A stretch of 64,000 bases of DNA from Congregibacter variabilis (GCF_045689235.1 NZ_CP136864.1:186001-250000), one strand, 5' to 3'. Shown: positions 55,097 to 63,744, counted from the first letter of the stretch. Notes: generated by a model not told the origin, from the letters alone. Numbers and translations are program-made.

Positions 55097-55474
55097 TGTC
55101 ATTAGAGGTAACCGGGAGATGGTCCAGTGGCGCCGGCGTCTGACCCCATCGCGGTCACAGTGTTCTGTACCGACTGCGCAAGTTCTAGCTGATACATATT
55201 GGTGCGCTTCCACCAACAAAACAGGTTCACGAATGACTGATCGTTGCATATCTCATCAAGTGGCTTATTGAGGCGGGCGATTCGTACATCGACGTTATTA
55301 ACTGTTTGAACCGAACTCATCCGACTTTGCTGGTGATTGGAGCATAGGCGGAAGGACTCTTCCTGGGGCAACGCGGTCTCCCAGCTAACTTCCCCTAACA
55401 CTCAATGCAGTCCTTAAAACGGGCAAGAATCCTGTGCTGCCAACGACCTCTTCCGGCCAGGAGCGGACGAACAG
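55097..55474. other. Gap between aceA terminator and accessory region
   Basis: This 378-bp stretch has no recognised gene. A minus-strand frame at 55102-55401 (99 codons, GTG start) reads moderately protein-like (VNNVDVRIARLNKPLDEI), but I cannot assign it. It may be a decayed gene or chance. The stretch marks the change from core genes to the repeat-bearing region. Confidence 0.35.
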
Positions 55475-55966
55475 CTATCGGCCTATCCCCATGTGTATCG
55501 GCTGGACTCCAGCCTCCAGTTCTTTGTTCACCCATAGCACGAACTCCGAACTAAACGCCGCTTGTGATTGCTGCCACCACTCTCTCATTCCGGCGTGTGA
55601 AAGACTTGATATACAAGACTGCTTGAATCCTGCGGTCAGGCGCGCGTCGATTGCTCCAAGGGCTTCCTGTGTATATACAGTCTCCACCCGCCGAAACAAC
55701 ATTGTCGCGATGGCCCCGAAAAGAAACCTTTCTTTCTCATCTAGCGCTTTGAGCCCCGAGGCGGCTTTGAGAAAGAGTGCGGCCATATCTGGGTTGGCGA
55801 TAATCACTTCCCAGTTCTGAGCCATCACGTTGCTGACCTGTTGAAAGGTGGATGACTTTAGCGCTCTCGTATTCTGTTTGAGTTGAATTACCAAATAGAT
55901 GAGCGTCACCATCACGGTGATCGCTCCAATCAACTCACCGGTTGCCCCGATCGCGTCCCAGTTCAT
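55475..55966 (-). CDS. Single-pass membrane protein of uncharacterised family, copy 1
   Basis: The 163-residue protein has a short N-terminus (MNWDAIGATGELIGA), one membrane helix (about 11-29) and then the motif IQLKQNTRALKSSTFQ. A soluble helical domain rich in aromatic and Ala residues follows (FLFGAIATMLFRRVETVYTQEAL). The ATG is preceded by GGAG at 6 bp. Two related proteins lie at 57287-57829 and 63199-63654, sharing the layout helix - (V/I/Y)xLxQNT - helical domain. Such proteins are common and unstudied in marine bacteria. It is divergent from a DUF6090-like gene with 143 bp between them. Confidence 0.7.
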   Translation of the reverse strand: MNWDAIGATGELIGAITVMVTLIYLVIQLKQNTRALKSSTFQQVSNVMAQNWEVIIANPDMAALFLKAASGLKALDEKERFLFGAIATMLFRRVETVYTQEALGAIDARLTAGFKQSCISSLSHAGMREWWQQSQAAFSSEFVLWVNKELEAGVQPIHMGIGR

Positions 55967-56109
55967 CGTTGACTCCAGAGGCTGAATTGCTAAGCAGGGT
56001 ATCTGCTATTAATTCGAGAGTCACCTTGGCTACGCCCACGAGGTATTCTTGCACGCTTTCGGGCATGCTGACGTATCCTTGGTCGGGACCAACATGAACG
56101 GCGATCACA

Positions 56110-56853
56110 ATGATTAGATTTTTCTCCACTATTAGGTACCGGCTCATCGACGAGGGTAGGGCGAGCCAGTATCTCGGCTATGCGGCCGGTGAAGTTCTGC
56201 TGGTCATCCTCGGCATTCTCATCGCGCTGCAGATCAACAACTGGAACGAAACCCGCAAGGCCGTCGAAAACTCGCGGACACTGCTGTCGGAGTTCCGAAA
56301 GGATCTGGCGACGGATGTCGGCGGCATCGAGCGAGTCGTGTTACTGCTGCAAAAAAGTACCGAAATGGAGGCTGCTGTGCTGCGCGATGTGGACTACTCG
56401 CAAGCGGATGCGGAAATTCTTCGCCGAGTGTTCCTGACCACGGTTCATCAGGAATTCATCCAGGATAGAACGTTCAAGCAGCTGCAGAACTCGCCGAATC
56501 CGACCATGGCCGGCTTCCCGGAGCTTCAGAACCAATTGACTTACTACTACACCGACCAGCGATTCCTGATGGATTGGTATAATCGGCAGGAAGAAGATTT
56601 CCTCGGCGAGTTCGACACGCTCGACGTTCTGCGCCAAACCTTTGAGGTGCCGCTGCCCAACTTCCCTTTGCGCGTGTCCGAGAATGAGCAGAACGAAATC
56701 CTGATTGGGTATGCCCAGACGGTTGCAGGTAGGAACTTCGTCAAACAGAACTACTTGCGAAGAACGGCGATGATCGAAATCTTCGGTGGGGTCCGGGACG
56801 AGGCGAAGGCGCTGATCAGCCAGATCGATTCGCAATTGGATTCTGAAGACTGA
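56110..56853 (+). CDS. DUF6090-like single-pass membrane protein, copy 1
   Basis: The 247-residue protein has a basic N-terminus (MIRFFSTIRYRLIDEG), a membrane helix (GEVLLVILGILIALQ, about 27-41) and the diagnostic INNWNE motif right after it. A helical domain of about 190 residues follows. This matches the DUF6090 family, frequent in marine Bacteroidetes and Gammaproteobacteria, with no known function. The helix orientation suggests a soluble domain on one membrane face. There is no strong ribosome site. Copies 2 and 3 lie at 58316 and 62421. A repeat unit follows at 56968. Confidence 0.75.
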   Translation: MIRFFSTIRYRLIDEGRASQYLGYAAGEVLLVILGILIALQINNWNETRKAVENSRTLLSEFRKDLATDVGGIERVVLLLQKSTEMEAAVLRDVDYSQADAEILRRVFLTTVHQEFIQDRTFKQLQNSPNPTMAGFPELQNQLTYYYTDQRFLMDWYNRQEEDFLGEFDTLDVLRQTFEVPLPNFPLRVSENEQNEILIGYAQTVAGRNFVKQNYLRRTAMIEIFGGVRDEAKALISQIDSQLDSED

Positions 56854-56967
56854 CTTTCCACGATAACAAGATCGCCGCTCTGGAATCCTGCGTTGTTCAC
56901 AATTGATTAGTCGTAAGCACGATCCTTGCTGCGCGGACACCCGCAACGGTGACAGTGAATCACCGCT

Positions 56968-57115
56968 CTGGGTCGGAAGTGGTCATTGGCGTAATCAGGC
57001 TATCGATGGCCGCTTCTAGGCGAAAGCGGCCTCTGGCGATGTCGCTTAACACCTCAAGGCGGTCATTGTCTGAGCTAGAAATCCGGCGGTCTGCACGACA
57101 GTAATCGGCCAACTG
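56968..57115 (+). repeat. Intergenic repeat unit A
   Basis: This unit contains the core TAGGCGAAAGCGG (57017-57029) inside a 24-nt palindrome (57008-57031; arms GGCCGCTT and AAGCGGCC). Conserved flanks include TCGGAAGTGGTCATT before it and AACACCTCAAGGCGGTC after it. It aligns with units B and C in the same orientation. The remainder of the 56854-57286 gap shows no gene. Confidence 0.65.
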
Positions 57116-57286
57116 CTGCCATTCGACGCTCGGTTTCGCAGTTGATCTTTAGGGGAGCCCTACACCCGTCATCGCCTGAACGCGGCTAAAATGTGGGTTT
57201 TTGAGGACGTAAATTTGAATTTGAGTCTACAAGCGCATGGCCATCCGATTACTTCTACCAAACCGACGGAAGTACTGCCTCATCGC

Positions 57287-57829
57287 CTACTCTGTACGTT
57301 CCTCTGGGTGTGTCTTGGTATTCTCTAGCACCACCTCTTTCGTTACTGAATCAAAGTAGTCCATCGTTCCGTTCGGGCTACGCTGAACTGATTCACTAAT
57401 CAGCTCATTGAGTTCACGAGGGTTTGTATTGTTTGCAGCGTACCTTATCCACCACCCCCTCCCATAAATGCTTCCAAAAACGAAGGCCGCGTCACTTTCA
57501 ACCCTCGTTCGCCACTCATTTCCTATCAGCCCCAGTTCGTGCAGCCGATACAGCGTCTTCCAGCTCTCTAGGTAGCTCCAAAGATACCCCTCTATCACTC
57601 GGCGCTCTTCTAGAGTTAAGTCAACAGGAGACCCCATTGATTTAGCCCAAATTGCAGCGGCGTTTTCCCCGATGAACGTTTGTTCCAACTGTACGTAAGA
57701 AAGCCCTTCCTCAAACAGCAGTTGTGTCTTCAATAGATCTGAATTTTGCTGCATCTGGACACCAACCAGTATCAACCCTGCAATTATTCCGACATTAGCA
57801 CCGATGTCCAAAAAATCTTTGACTTTCAT
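57287..57829 (-). CDS. Single-pass membrane protein of uncharacterised family, copy 2
   Basis: The 180-residue protein follows the same layout as copies 1 and 3: N-terminus DFLDIGANVG, a membrane helix (about 10-26), the motif VQMQQNSDLLKTQ, then a helical domain with conserved-looking aromatic positions (GYLWSYLESWKTLYRLHELGL). Overall identity to copies 1 and 3 is low by eye, so these are old paralogues or parallel imports, not fresh duplications. It lies alone between repeat units A and B. Confidence 0.7.
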   Translation of the reverse strand: MKVKDFLDIGANVGIIAGLILVGVQMQQNSDLLKTQLLFEEGLSYVQLEQTFIGENAAAIWAKSMGSPVDLTLEERRVIEGYLWSYLESWKTLYRLHELGLIGNEWRTRVESDAAFVFGSIYGRGWWIRYAANNTNPRELNELISESVQRSPNGTMDYFDSVTKEVVLENTKTHPEERTE

Positions 57830-58021
57830 TATCAGTTCCCAACCTGTGCAGATAAGCGATGTTAGCTATGCTGGCACAGGATGATGCTTCTATAAACTCG
57901 GTTAGATTGGCTCAAAATTATTCAAGCCACCGGTCACCATGCTAGCCGCTTAAATATGGCTGCCGCTCTTCGCCTTACGCCTAAAGTCATTACCATTACA
58001 AAGAGTTCTAACCACCGGCGG

Positions 58022-58170
58022 ATTCGGGTCGAAAGCGGACATCGGTGCAATCCTGCCAGAAAGGCTCAAAATAGGCGAAAGCGGTCGTGCTGGTAACTTC
58101 CGCTTCCACCTCAAAGCGGCCGGTGGCTGAAGGCTAAATCAGTTGGTTTTTAGCCGCGCAATCGGCCAAG
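58022..58170 (+). repeat. Intergenic repeat unit B
   Basis: The core TAGGCGAAAGCGGTC starts at 58072. The downstream part, CTTCCGCTTCCACCTCAAAG, is shared with units D and E in reverse orientation. A small hairpin GGCTAAA/TTTAGCC (58132-58153) closes the unit. The surrounding gap 57830-58315 has no other recognisable content except a probable start region for the next gene. Confidence 0.65.
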
Positions 58171-58315
58171 CAAGAACGTTGCTCGGTTGCTCTTACATTT
58201 GGAGTATGGATGCTTGCTCCTACAGGATGGGAGGCGGTTGGATGCAGCGAATCCTGATACATTCGAAGTCAAACCTTCCTTGGCTGCGCGCAGCCGATAT
58301 TGTGGACTTCTCAAA

Positions 58316-59089
58316 ATGCTCAGATTTTTTCAACTCAATAGGTGGAAGCTACTGATGGATGCGGAAGCTGGTGTGCCGGTTGAACGCATCTCTCGCTATA
58401 TGCGGTACGCCGTAGGCGAGATTCTTCTTGTCGTAACAGGAATTTTGATTGCGCTTTACATCAACAACTGGAACGAGCAGCGACAGCAGCTGGAACTCGA
58501 GATGCAATACTTACTTGCGCTCAAGGAGGAGTTTTCGAGCAACCTTGAACGCCTAGAGGGAATGAAGAGACGGAACCTATCGAACCTGGCTGCGGCTATC
58601 GAGATGGCAAAGCATACGGGCCCAGATCAGCCTGCTATCAGCGACGAGGAGTTTGCTGGTCTGTTCTTCGGTGCTCTGGACAACGAAGTACAATATCGAC
58701 CCGGCACTGGAATCATCAACGAGGTAATTAGCTCCGGCAGCCTTAGCATAATCAGCAATCCTAGACTGAAGAAAGCTTTGGCGTCGCTAGATGGGATGAT
58801 GCTTAAAGTCAGATTTCAAGAAAGCGAGGAAGTCGCGCCTGCAAGGCGTGCTCTTTTCGATTTAGCCGATAGTTCGGTCAGCTTGAGGCGAATGCGGGCA
58901 GACGTGCGTGGCGATCAGGTTGACCGCGGCAGGTTTCTCGATAGCAACCTTCGCTTGCTGCAGTCCAGAAAATTCGACAATCTCCTAAACAGGTTTATCG
59001 CCACCAGTCGGTATTTGGGGACTGACTACTACGCGCAGTTAGAGCAACAGATTCGTGAAATCATTCAGATAATTGACGAGCAGCTTTAG
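58316..59089 (+). CDS. DUF6090-like single-pass membrane protein, copy 2
   Basis: The 257-residue protein begins MLRFFQLNRWKLLMD, then a membrane helix (GEILLVVTGILIALY) and the INNWNEQRQQ motif at about 49-58, followed by a helical domain. The ATG at 58316 was chosen because MLRFF aligns with copy 1; a longer frame from 58187 has an unrelated N-terminus crossing the upstream control region. Unit B lies before it and unit C after it. Confidence 0.75.
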   Translation: MLRFFQLNRWKLLMDAEAGVPVERISRYMRYAVGEILLVVTGILIALYINNWNEQRQQLELEMQYLLALKEEFSSNLERLEGMKRRNLSNLAAAIEMAKHTGPDQPAISDEEFAGLFFGALDNEVQYRPGTGIINEVISSGSLSIISNPRLKKALASLDGMMLKVRFQESEEVAPARRALFDLADSSVSLRRMRADVRGDQVDRGRFLDSNLRLLQSRKFDNLLNRFIATSRYLGTDYYAQLEQQIREIIQIIDEQL

Positions 59090-59103
59090 CTCTAGGGCAG
59101 CTC

Positions 59104-59242
59104 CGTGTCGGAAGTAGTCGTTGCGCCTAGTTGAAACCGAACGTCTCAAGGTAGGCGAAAGCGGTCTCTAGCAATGGCTCAAAACACCTCATAGCGGCCG
59201 GTCGCTAAAGGCGAAATGAGGTGGTTTTTAGGACCGCTTTCG
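59104..59242 (+). repeat. Intergenic repeat unit C, interrupted at its end by IS30
   Basis: The core TAGGCGAAAGCGGTC starts at 59152. Arms ACACCTCAT (59184-59192) and ATGAGGTGG (59216-59224) can pair around AGCGGCCGGTCGCT. The unit ends in AGGACCGCTTTCG, directly followed by the left end of the IS element. Confidence 0.65.
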
Positions 59243-60476
59243 GCTGCGAATTCAACTGATCAGTGCAACACCCTGTTATTTTCAATAAAACTGGGAGTGT
59301 TGCGATATGCCTCGAAGGATCAAGCGAAAGTACACCGATGAAGAGAGATCCAAAATTTGGGATCGATACAAAGTGGGTGATTCGGTTAAGTCGATTGCCC
59401 GATCACATCATCGAACCTCATCGTCTATTCATGGATACCTTTCGCGCACTGGCGGCATTCGTCCACCGGTAAGAAAACGACCTGATCGATCCCTTTCGCT
59501 GTCTGAACGAGAGGAGATCTCCAGAGGTATCGTTGCCGGGCTACCCATTAGAACGATCGCCAAAGATCTAGGACGCGCCCCTTCAACCATTAGCCGAGAG
59601 ATCAACAGGAATGGCGGCGCAGACGAGTATCGAGCCACTCTCGCCGACAAGAATGCGTGGACTCGAGCGCTTCGACCCAAAGCCTGTAGACTGGTTTTGA
59701 ACCGAACGCTTTGTCAGCAAGTCGAGACCAAGCTTCGGATCAAATGGTCGCCGCAGCAAATTGCAGGGTGGTTAAAGCGAGAGTATCCAGGAGACGATTG
59801 GAACCAGGTGTCGCACGAGACGATTTATCGCAGCCTCTTCATTCAGGCGCGTGGAGCACTGAAAAAGGAGCTTCAAGAATATCTGCGCTCGAAGCGCCAT
59901 ATCCGGCGGGCACGAACCTCTACCCTTAAAGATGACGGCCTCGGTGGGATTCCCGGTGCTATCTCCATCAGTGAGAGACCGGCTGGAGTAGAAGATCGCG
60001 CTGTTCCTGGTCATTGGGAAGGCGATCTTATCGAAGGCTCAAACAAGACCTGTGTAGCGACACTTGTTGAGCGCCACTCACGTTACGTGATGCTGGCAAA
60101 AATCGATAAGAAGAATAGTGAGACCGTTGTTAATGCGCTGATCAAGCAGTCCAGAAAGCTGCCGAGCGAGTTGTACAAGTCACTGACCTGGGACCGCGGA
60201 TCAGAAATGACGAGGCATCTTCAATTCACGCTCGAGACGAATATCAAAGTCTACTTCTGTGATCCGAAGAGTCCATGGCAACGTGGCTCCAACGAAAACA
60301 CCAATCGTCTGCTGCGCGAATACCTGCCCAAATATACAGACCTATCGATTTACTCACAGGCTGAGCTGGACTGGGTAGCGAGGCAGTTAAATGAGCGTCC
60401 AAGAAAGACGTTGGAGTATGAAACGCCGGCTGCTAGATTTAATGCGTGTGTTGCATCGACCAGTTGAATTCGCACC
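59243..60476 (+). mobile_element. IS30-family insertion sequence, apparently intact
   Basis: The element is about 1234 bp with imperfect terminal inverted repeats of about 28 bp: left end from 59243 and right end to 60476, sharing TGCGAATTCAACTG and ATGCAACA/GTGCAACA. It is flanked by a 3-bp direct repeat, TCG (59240-59242 and 60477-60479), in line with the 2-3 bp duplications of this family. One full-length transposase gene fills it, and the right repeat overlaps its 3' end. Confidence 0.85.
59307..60467 (+). CDS. IS30-family transposase
   Basis: The 386-residue protein has two N-terminal helix-turn-helix regions (RKYTDEERSKIWDRYKVGDSV and LSEREEISRGIVAGLPIRTIAKDLGRAPSTISREI, the IS30-type domain). 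The DDE catalytic core follows: Asp in GHWEGDLIEG, Asp in LTWDRGSEM and Glu in GSNENTNRLLREYLP. There is no frameshift or stop, so it is probably active. The stop lies within the right inverted repeat. Confidence 0.95.
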   Translation: MPRRIKRKYTDEERSKIWDRYKVGDSVKSIARSHHRTSSSIHGYLSRTGGIRPPVRKRPDRSLSLSEREEISRGIVAGLPIRTIAKDLGRAPSTISREINRNGGADEYRATLADKNAWTRALRPKACRLVLNRTLCQQVETKLRIKWSPQQIAGWLKREYPGDDWNQVSHETIYRSLFIQARGALKKELQEYLRSKRHIRRARTSTLKDDGLGGIPGAISISERPAGVEDRAVPGHWEGDLIEGSNKTCVATLVERHSRYVMLAKIDKKNSETVVNALIKQSRKLPSELYKSLTWDRGSEMTRHLQFTLETNIKVYFCDPKSPWQRGSNENTNRLLREYLPKYTDLSIYSQAELDWVARQLNERPRKTLEYETPAARFNACVASTS

Positions 60477-60512
60477 TCGCAGTGGTCCTTTTTTGGCTAC
60501 GCCGTGCCGAGG

Positions 60513-60536
60513 GGCCGCTTCTGGCACAAAGCTGCC
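60513..60536. repeat. 24-nt palindromic repeat F
   Basis: GGCCGCTTCT, a five-base centre, then AAAGCTGCC. It agrees with the palindrome in unit A (57008-57031) at 19 of 24 positions. It lies in the gap between the IS element and the amidase gene, which otherwise shows no gene. Confidence 0.5.
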
Positions 60537-60703
60537 ACCCCATACCTCAGCCAGATGCAAATGGTTGATGGGCCTTATATTTGGCGTCGTGGCACTTTTG
60601 ATTAACCGGCAATTGGCCACTCTCATAACACTTGTGAGTACACCGCATTGCACTGTACGTTCAACAAGGAAACCATTGGTATTTTTCCCAGGGAAAACTT
60701 TAC

Positions 60704-62113
60704 ATGAATAGAAATGACCTGCACTACGCCCGTATCACCGATATCGCAGGACTCCTGGAGCGCCGGGAGCTTTCGCCGGTAGAGTTAACGGAGCATATGC
60801 TAGAGCGTATTTCGACGCTGGATAGCCAGCTCAACAGTTATCAGACAGTGGTGGCAGAGCGGGCAATGGAAGCCGCGGCGAAAGCCGAGTCGGAGATCGT
60901 ATCAGGCCACTACCGCGGAGCGTTGCACGGCATTCCGGTGGCGGTAAAAGATCTTTGCTTTACACGCGGAGTGCCTACAAGGGGCGGGTTGGCAGTGCTG
61001 AGGGATTTCGTCCCGGACTATGATGCGACCGTCGTTCAGCGCCTTGAATCCGCGGGAGCCATCCTGCTAGGAAAACTCAACATGACCGAGGGGGCGATGG
61101 TGGGCTACCATCCGGATTTCAAGATCCCGGTGAACCCATGGGGCAGCGACCTGTGGCCTGGCGCCTCTTCCAGTGGTTCCGGTGTTGCTACCGCCGCGGG
61201 TCTGTGTTTCGCCGCCCTGGGATCGGATACCGGTGGATCCATTCGTTTTCCTGCAATGGCTAATGGCGTGGTGGGTCTAAAGCCCACGTACGGCAGAGTA
61301 AGTCGTCACGGTGTGCTGGACCTTGGCGAAACACTCGACCATGTGGGGCCCCTTACCCGGGGCGTTGAGGATGCGGGCCTGGTTTTGGCTGCCATCTCAG
61401 GTGAGGATACAGCCGACTCGACCTCCCTGTCGGCGCCATTGCCTGACCTTTCCGGTATCAGCGCCGGTGTCGCCGGTTTGCGAATCGGTTACGATTCCGA
61501 ATTCGCCAGCCAGGGTACAGACCCCGGGCTTGTTGCATCCATTGAAGCTGCCTTGGCATTGTTGGAATCCCTTGGTGCCAGTGTGGTGAAAGTGAAGGTT
61601 CCGGCGGAGATACTTACCCTGGGAGAACTCTGGTTCCCCATCTGCACCTATGAAGCCCACAAAGCACATGCGTCTTACTACCCTTCCCGTCGCGCAGAGT
61701 ATGGCAACTACTTTAGAGATTTTCTCGAAACTGGTGCCTCTGTTACTGATGCACAATATAAAGAGGCCATGGCAGCCCGGCGCAACTTCAGTGAACGCTA
61801 TGAATCTGTACTGGCCACGGTAGATGCAATGTTGTCCCCGGCCGGTGGAGTGATAATCCCTGCTAGTGCAGATCAATATGGTGGAGCGGAAACCCTGGCC
61901 CCACTGTTTGACCAGGTGCAAATGCAGTTCACTATCCCTGACGACTTAGCCGGCACGCCAACACTCACGCTGCCCTGCGGACAGGATAAAAACGGCTTTC
62001 CCCACGCCATGCAGCTCGTTGGCAATGCACTGTCAGAGGCTGTGCTTTGTCGTATAGGCCGGGCTTATGAAGCGGCAACCGACTGGCATCAGCGTCGGCC
62101 ACCTTTGTTTTGA
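60704..62113 (+). CDS. Amidase (amidase signature family)
   Basis: The 469-residue enzyme has the Ser-cisSer-Lys triad of the amidase signature family: K82 (IPVAVKDLCF), the serine cluster 155-157 (PGASSSGSG) and nucleophile S179 (GSDTGGSIRFP). It resembles GatA in sequence length and order but lacks gatB/gatC neighbours, so it is more likely a stand-alone amide hydrolase; the substrate is unknown. It is flanked by repeats F and G and may belong to the same accessory set. Confidence 0.9.
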   Translation: MNRNDLHYARITDIAGLLERRELSPVELTEHMLERISTLDSQLNSYQTVVAERAMEAAAKAESEIVSGHYRGALHGIPVAVKDLCFTRGVPTRGGLAVLRDFVPDYDATVVQRLESAGAILLGKLNMTEGAMVGYHPDFKIPVNPWGSDLWPGASSSGSGVATAAGLCFAALGSDTGGSIRFPAMANGVVGLKPTYGRVSRHGVLDLGETLDHVGPLTRGVEDAGLVLAAISGEDTADSTSLSAPLPDLSGISAGVAGLRIGYDSEFASQGTDPGLVASIEAALALLESLGASVVKVKVPAEILTLGELWFPICTYEAHKAHASYYPSRRAEYGNYFRDFLETGASVTDAQYKEAMAARRNFSERYESVLATVDAMLSPAGGVIIPASADQYGGAETLAPLFDQVQMQFTIPDDLAGTPTLTLPCGQDKNGFPHAMQLVGNALSEAVLCRIGRAYEAATDWHQRRPPLF

Positions 62114-62194
62114 GCTGAGTAAGCTCCACTTAGAAATAGGCACGTCACTTGGCGTACAGCATTAACGAATACCACACGACGCTCATCGTTCAAT

Positions 62195-62218
62195 GGCCGC
62201 TCCTGGCGGGAAGTTGCC
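62195..62218. repeat. 24-nt palindromic repeat G
   Basis: GGCCGCTCCT, a centre, then AAGTTGCC. It agrees with repeat F at 19 of 24 positions. It lies in the 307-bp gap 62114-62420 before the third DUF6090-like gene; nothing else is recognised in that gap. Confidence 0.45.
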
Positions 62219-62420
62219 GTTGGCGCCATGGGATCTTACTCATGCTAAGGACTTCAATGAAGTGTTAGCAGAAGTAACCAGCTTTATTGCATTTGCCTAA
62301 GAGCAGCCCTCGGGTAGTTGGTTATTTGAGAGTCTGCTGCCGACCCAGAATCGACACTCCTGCAGCGCAGCCAATGTTATTCTCCGTCGTGCATAAAACA
62401 GCCATGACCAGAGGCGTCTG

Positions 62421-63116
62421 ATGCTTAAAAGACTTGTAAATGCGCTGAACGACCTAGATCTCAAGACATTCTCTATGGAGTTGCTTGTTGTGATCCTCGG
62501 GGTTTTTCTTGCACTTCAAGTAGACAACTGGAATGAGCAAAGAAAGGCTTACGCAGCAGCTGAATTGTTCAGAGCGAGGCTCGAAAGCGACTTTATGCAT
62601 ATCAGTCGGAGTCTAAAGGCGCTGGAAGAGAATTTCGCAAGAAGAATTGGAGCTGGCGAACAACTGCAAACCGTCCTCGAATTACCCCCGAGCGACGAGA
62701 CCTTAGTGCGCGGCAAAAGACTAGTCGATGAGCTGCTGTACGTGGGCGTACCGGTCTCTCGTTCGGCGACCTTCATTGAAATGCTGGAGGGAAGCAAGCT
62801 TGATATCTTAGACGATGAGTCGCTTATCGAAACGTTGATAGCCTGTGATGCTGGCATTCAAGCCGAGCAGATAAATACGCGTGGACGAGCGGATCAAGTG
62901 CGTGACCTCGCGTTACCGGCAATTAGGCTCGCACTGGATACTAGACACCTCCCGTTAGCGGAGGCGTTTGAAATCGCCCTTACCAACGAAGTGGAGTTGA
63001 AACGGGCGTTAATTCTGCTCGGCCTCGCTGATGCCGCTGGACTCACGGATACCAAGTTCCTTAGCGAGTGCGCGCGCGCCGTAGTCAATAAGTTGTCTGA
63101 AAAAATACCTGAGTGA
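62421..63116 (+). CDS. DUF6090-like single-pass membrane protein, copy 3
   Basis: The 231-residue protein starts MLKRLVNALNDLDLKTFSME, then a membrane helix (LLVVILGVFLALQ, about 21-33) and the motif VDNWNEQRK in place of INNWNE. A helical region of about 185 residues follows. GAGG stands before the ATG. Its C-terminal part differs from copies 1 and 2. Repeat unit D begins at its stop codon. Confidence 0.75.
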   Translation: MLKRLVNALNDLDLKTFSMELLVVILGVFLALQVDNWNEQRKAYAAAELFRARLESDFMHISRSLKALEENFARRIGAGEQLQTVLELPPSDETLVRGKRLVDELLYVGVPVSRSATFIEMLEGSKLDILDDESLIETLIACDAGIQAEQINTRGRADQVRDLALPAIRLALDTRHLPLAEAFEIALTNEVELKRALILLGLADAAGLTDTKFLSECARAVVNKLSEKIPE

Positions 63117-63170
63117 AAATGACCGCTTTGAGATGGAAGCGGCTGCTACCAACACGACCGCTTTCGAGCA
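63115..63170 (-). repeat. Intergenic repeat unit D (reverse orientation)
   Basis: Read on the minus strand it gives TCGAAAGCGGTCGT, then GCCGCTTCCATCTCAAAG, matching unit B over about 50 bases at roughly four in five positions. The core complement CCGCTTTCG is at 63158-63166. It directly joins the end of the DUF6090-like gene. Confidence 0.65.
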
Positions 63171-63198
63171 CCAGAAAGAACCGTCGGATTAACTGGAT

Positions 63199-63654
63199 CT
63201 AGCCTTCGGTTGGTAGCATCCCATCCACCAGTATCCGAAAGGACTCGGTGTAGGTGTCACGTTCCAAACGCCAGTAGGGAATCATGCCTTGGTCGCCAAG
63301 CAGAATGCCTTCTAGATTGGACCGCTCTGCCTCCCACAATTCGTCACTGAGCATCCCGACTTGATACTGAAGGAATGAATTCTGCCATCCGCGGAAAATG
63401 CTCCGATAAAACACCTCGATGCGAAATTGTTCGTGGGGCGTAAGCTCAGCGCCTCGGATGCTCTTTACAAGTATTTCTGAAAACTCGTAGTTCCCAGCGA
63501 CAAATAACTCGATATTTCGCCAGGTCTCTGCGTACGTGGAGGCCGCCGCCTGCTGAGTCGCTAACGTGTTCTGTCGTAACTCGTAGGTCACCAATAGCAA
63601 TGACAAAACCACCGCCACGATGCCTATCGCTTCAACGTAACCTTTCCAGTTCAA
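63199..63654 (-). CDS. Single-pass membrane protein of uncharacterised family, copy 3
   Basis: The 151-residue protein reads LNWKGYVEAIG, a membrane helix (about 8-25), the motif YELRQNTLATQQ, then a helical domain (RIEVFYRSIFRGWQNSFLQYQ). The TTG at 63654 is preferred as start: GAGGTG stands six bases before it and the N-terminus then matches copy 1 (MNWDAIGATGELIG). An ATG at 63750 would add 32 residues without family match and would extend into repeat unit E. Confidence 0.7.
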   Translation of the reverse strand: MNWKGYVEAIGIVAVVLSLLLVTYELRQNTLATQQAAASTYAETWRNIELFVAGNYEFSEILVKSIRGAELTPHEQFRIEVFYRSIFRGWQNSFLQYQVGMLSDELWEAERSNLEGILLGDQGMIPYWRLERDTYTESFRILVDGMLPTEG

Positions 63655-63744
63655 TCTTGGCACCTCGTCCCGGGGGTGATTGAGATCAGAGTAACTGAAG
63701 CTCCGGGATAACGCACTTATCGCAGACGTTGATGTACGCTTCTG

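Larger units (their letters stand above)
59230..60494 (+). terminator. Intrinsic terminator split by the IS30 insertion
   Basis: The left half is AGGACCGCT plus TTCG (59230-59242). The right half is AGTGGTCCT plus a T-run (60481-60494), with TCGC before it. Removing the IS and one TCG copy joins them into a 9-bp stem with a 5-base loop (TTCGC) and six Ts. The pairing includes one G-T wobble. The coordinates cover both halves and the inserted element. Confidence 0.6.

Noticed and set aside
55935..56147. Minus-strand frame overlapping the start of DUF6090-like copy 1
   Set aside because: It reads partly protein-like but begins inside the DUF6090-like gene and ends within the neighbouring gene; no start with a ribosome site was seen.
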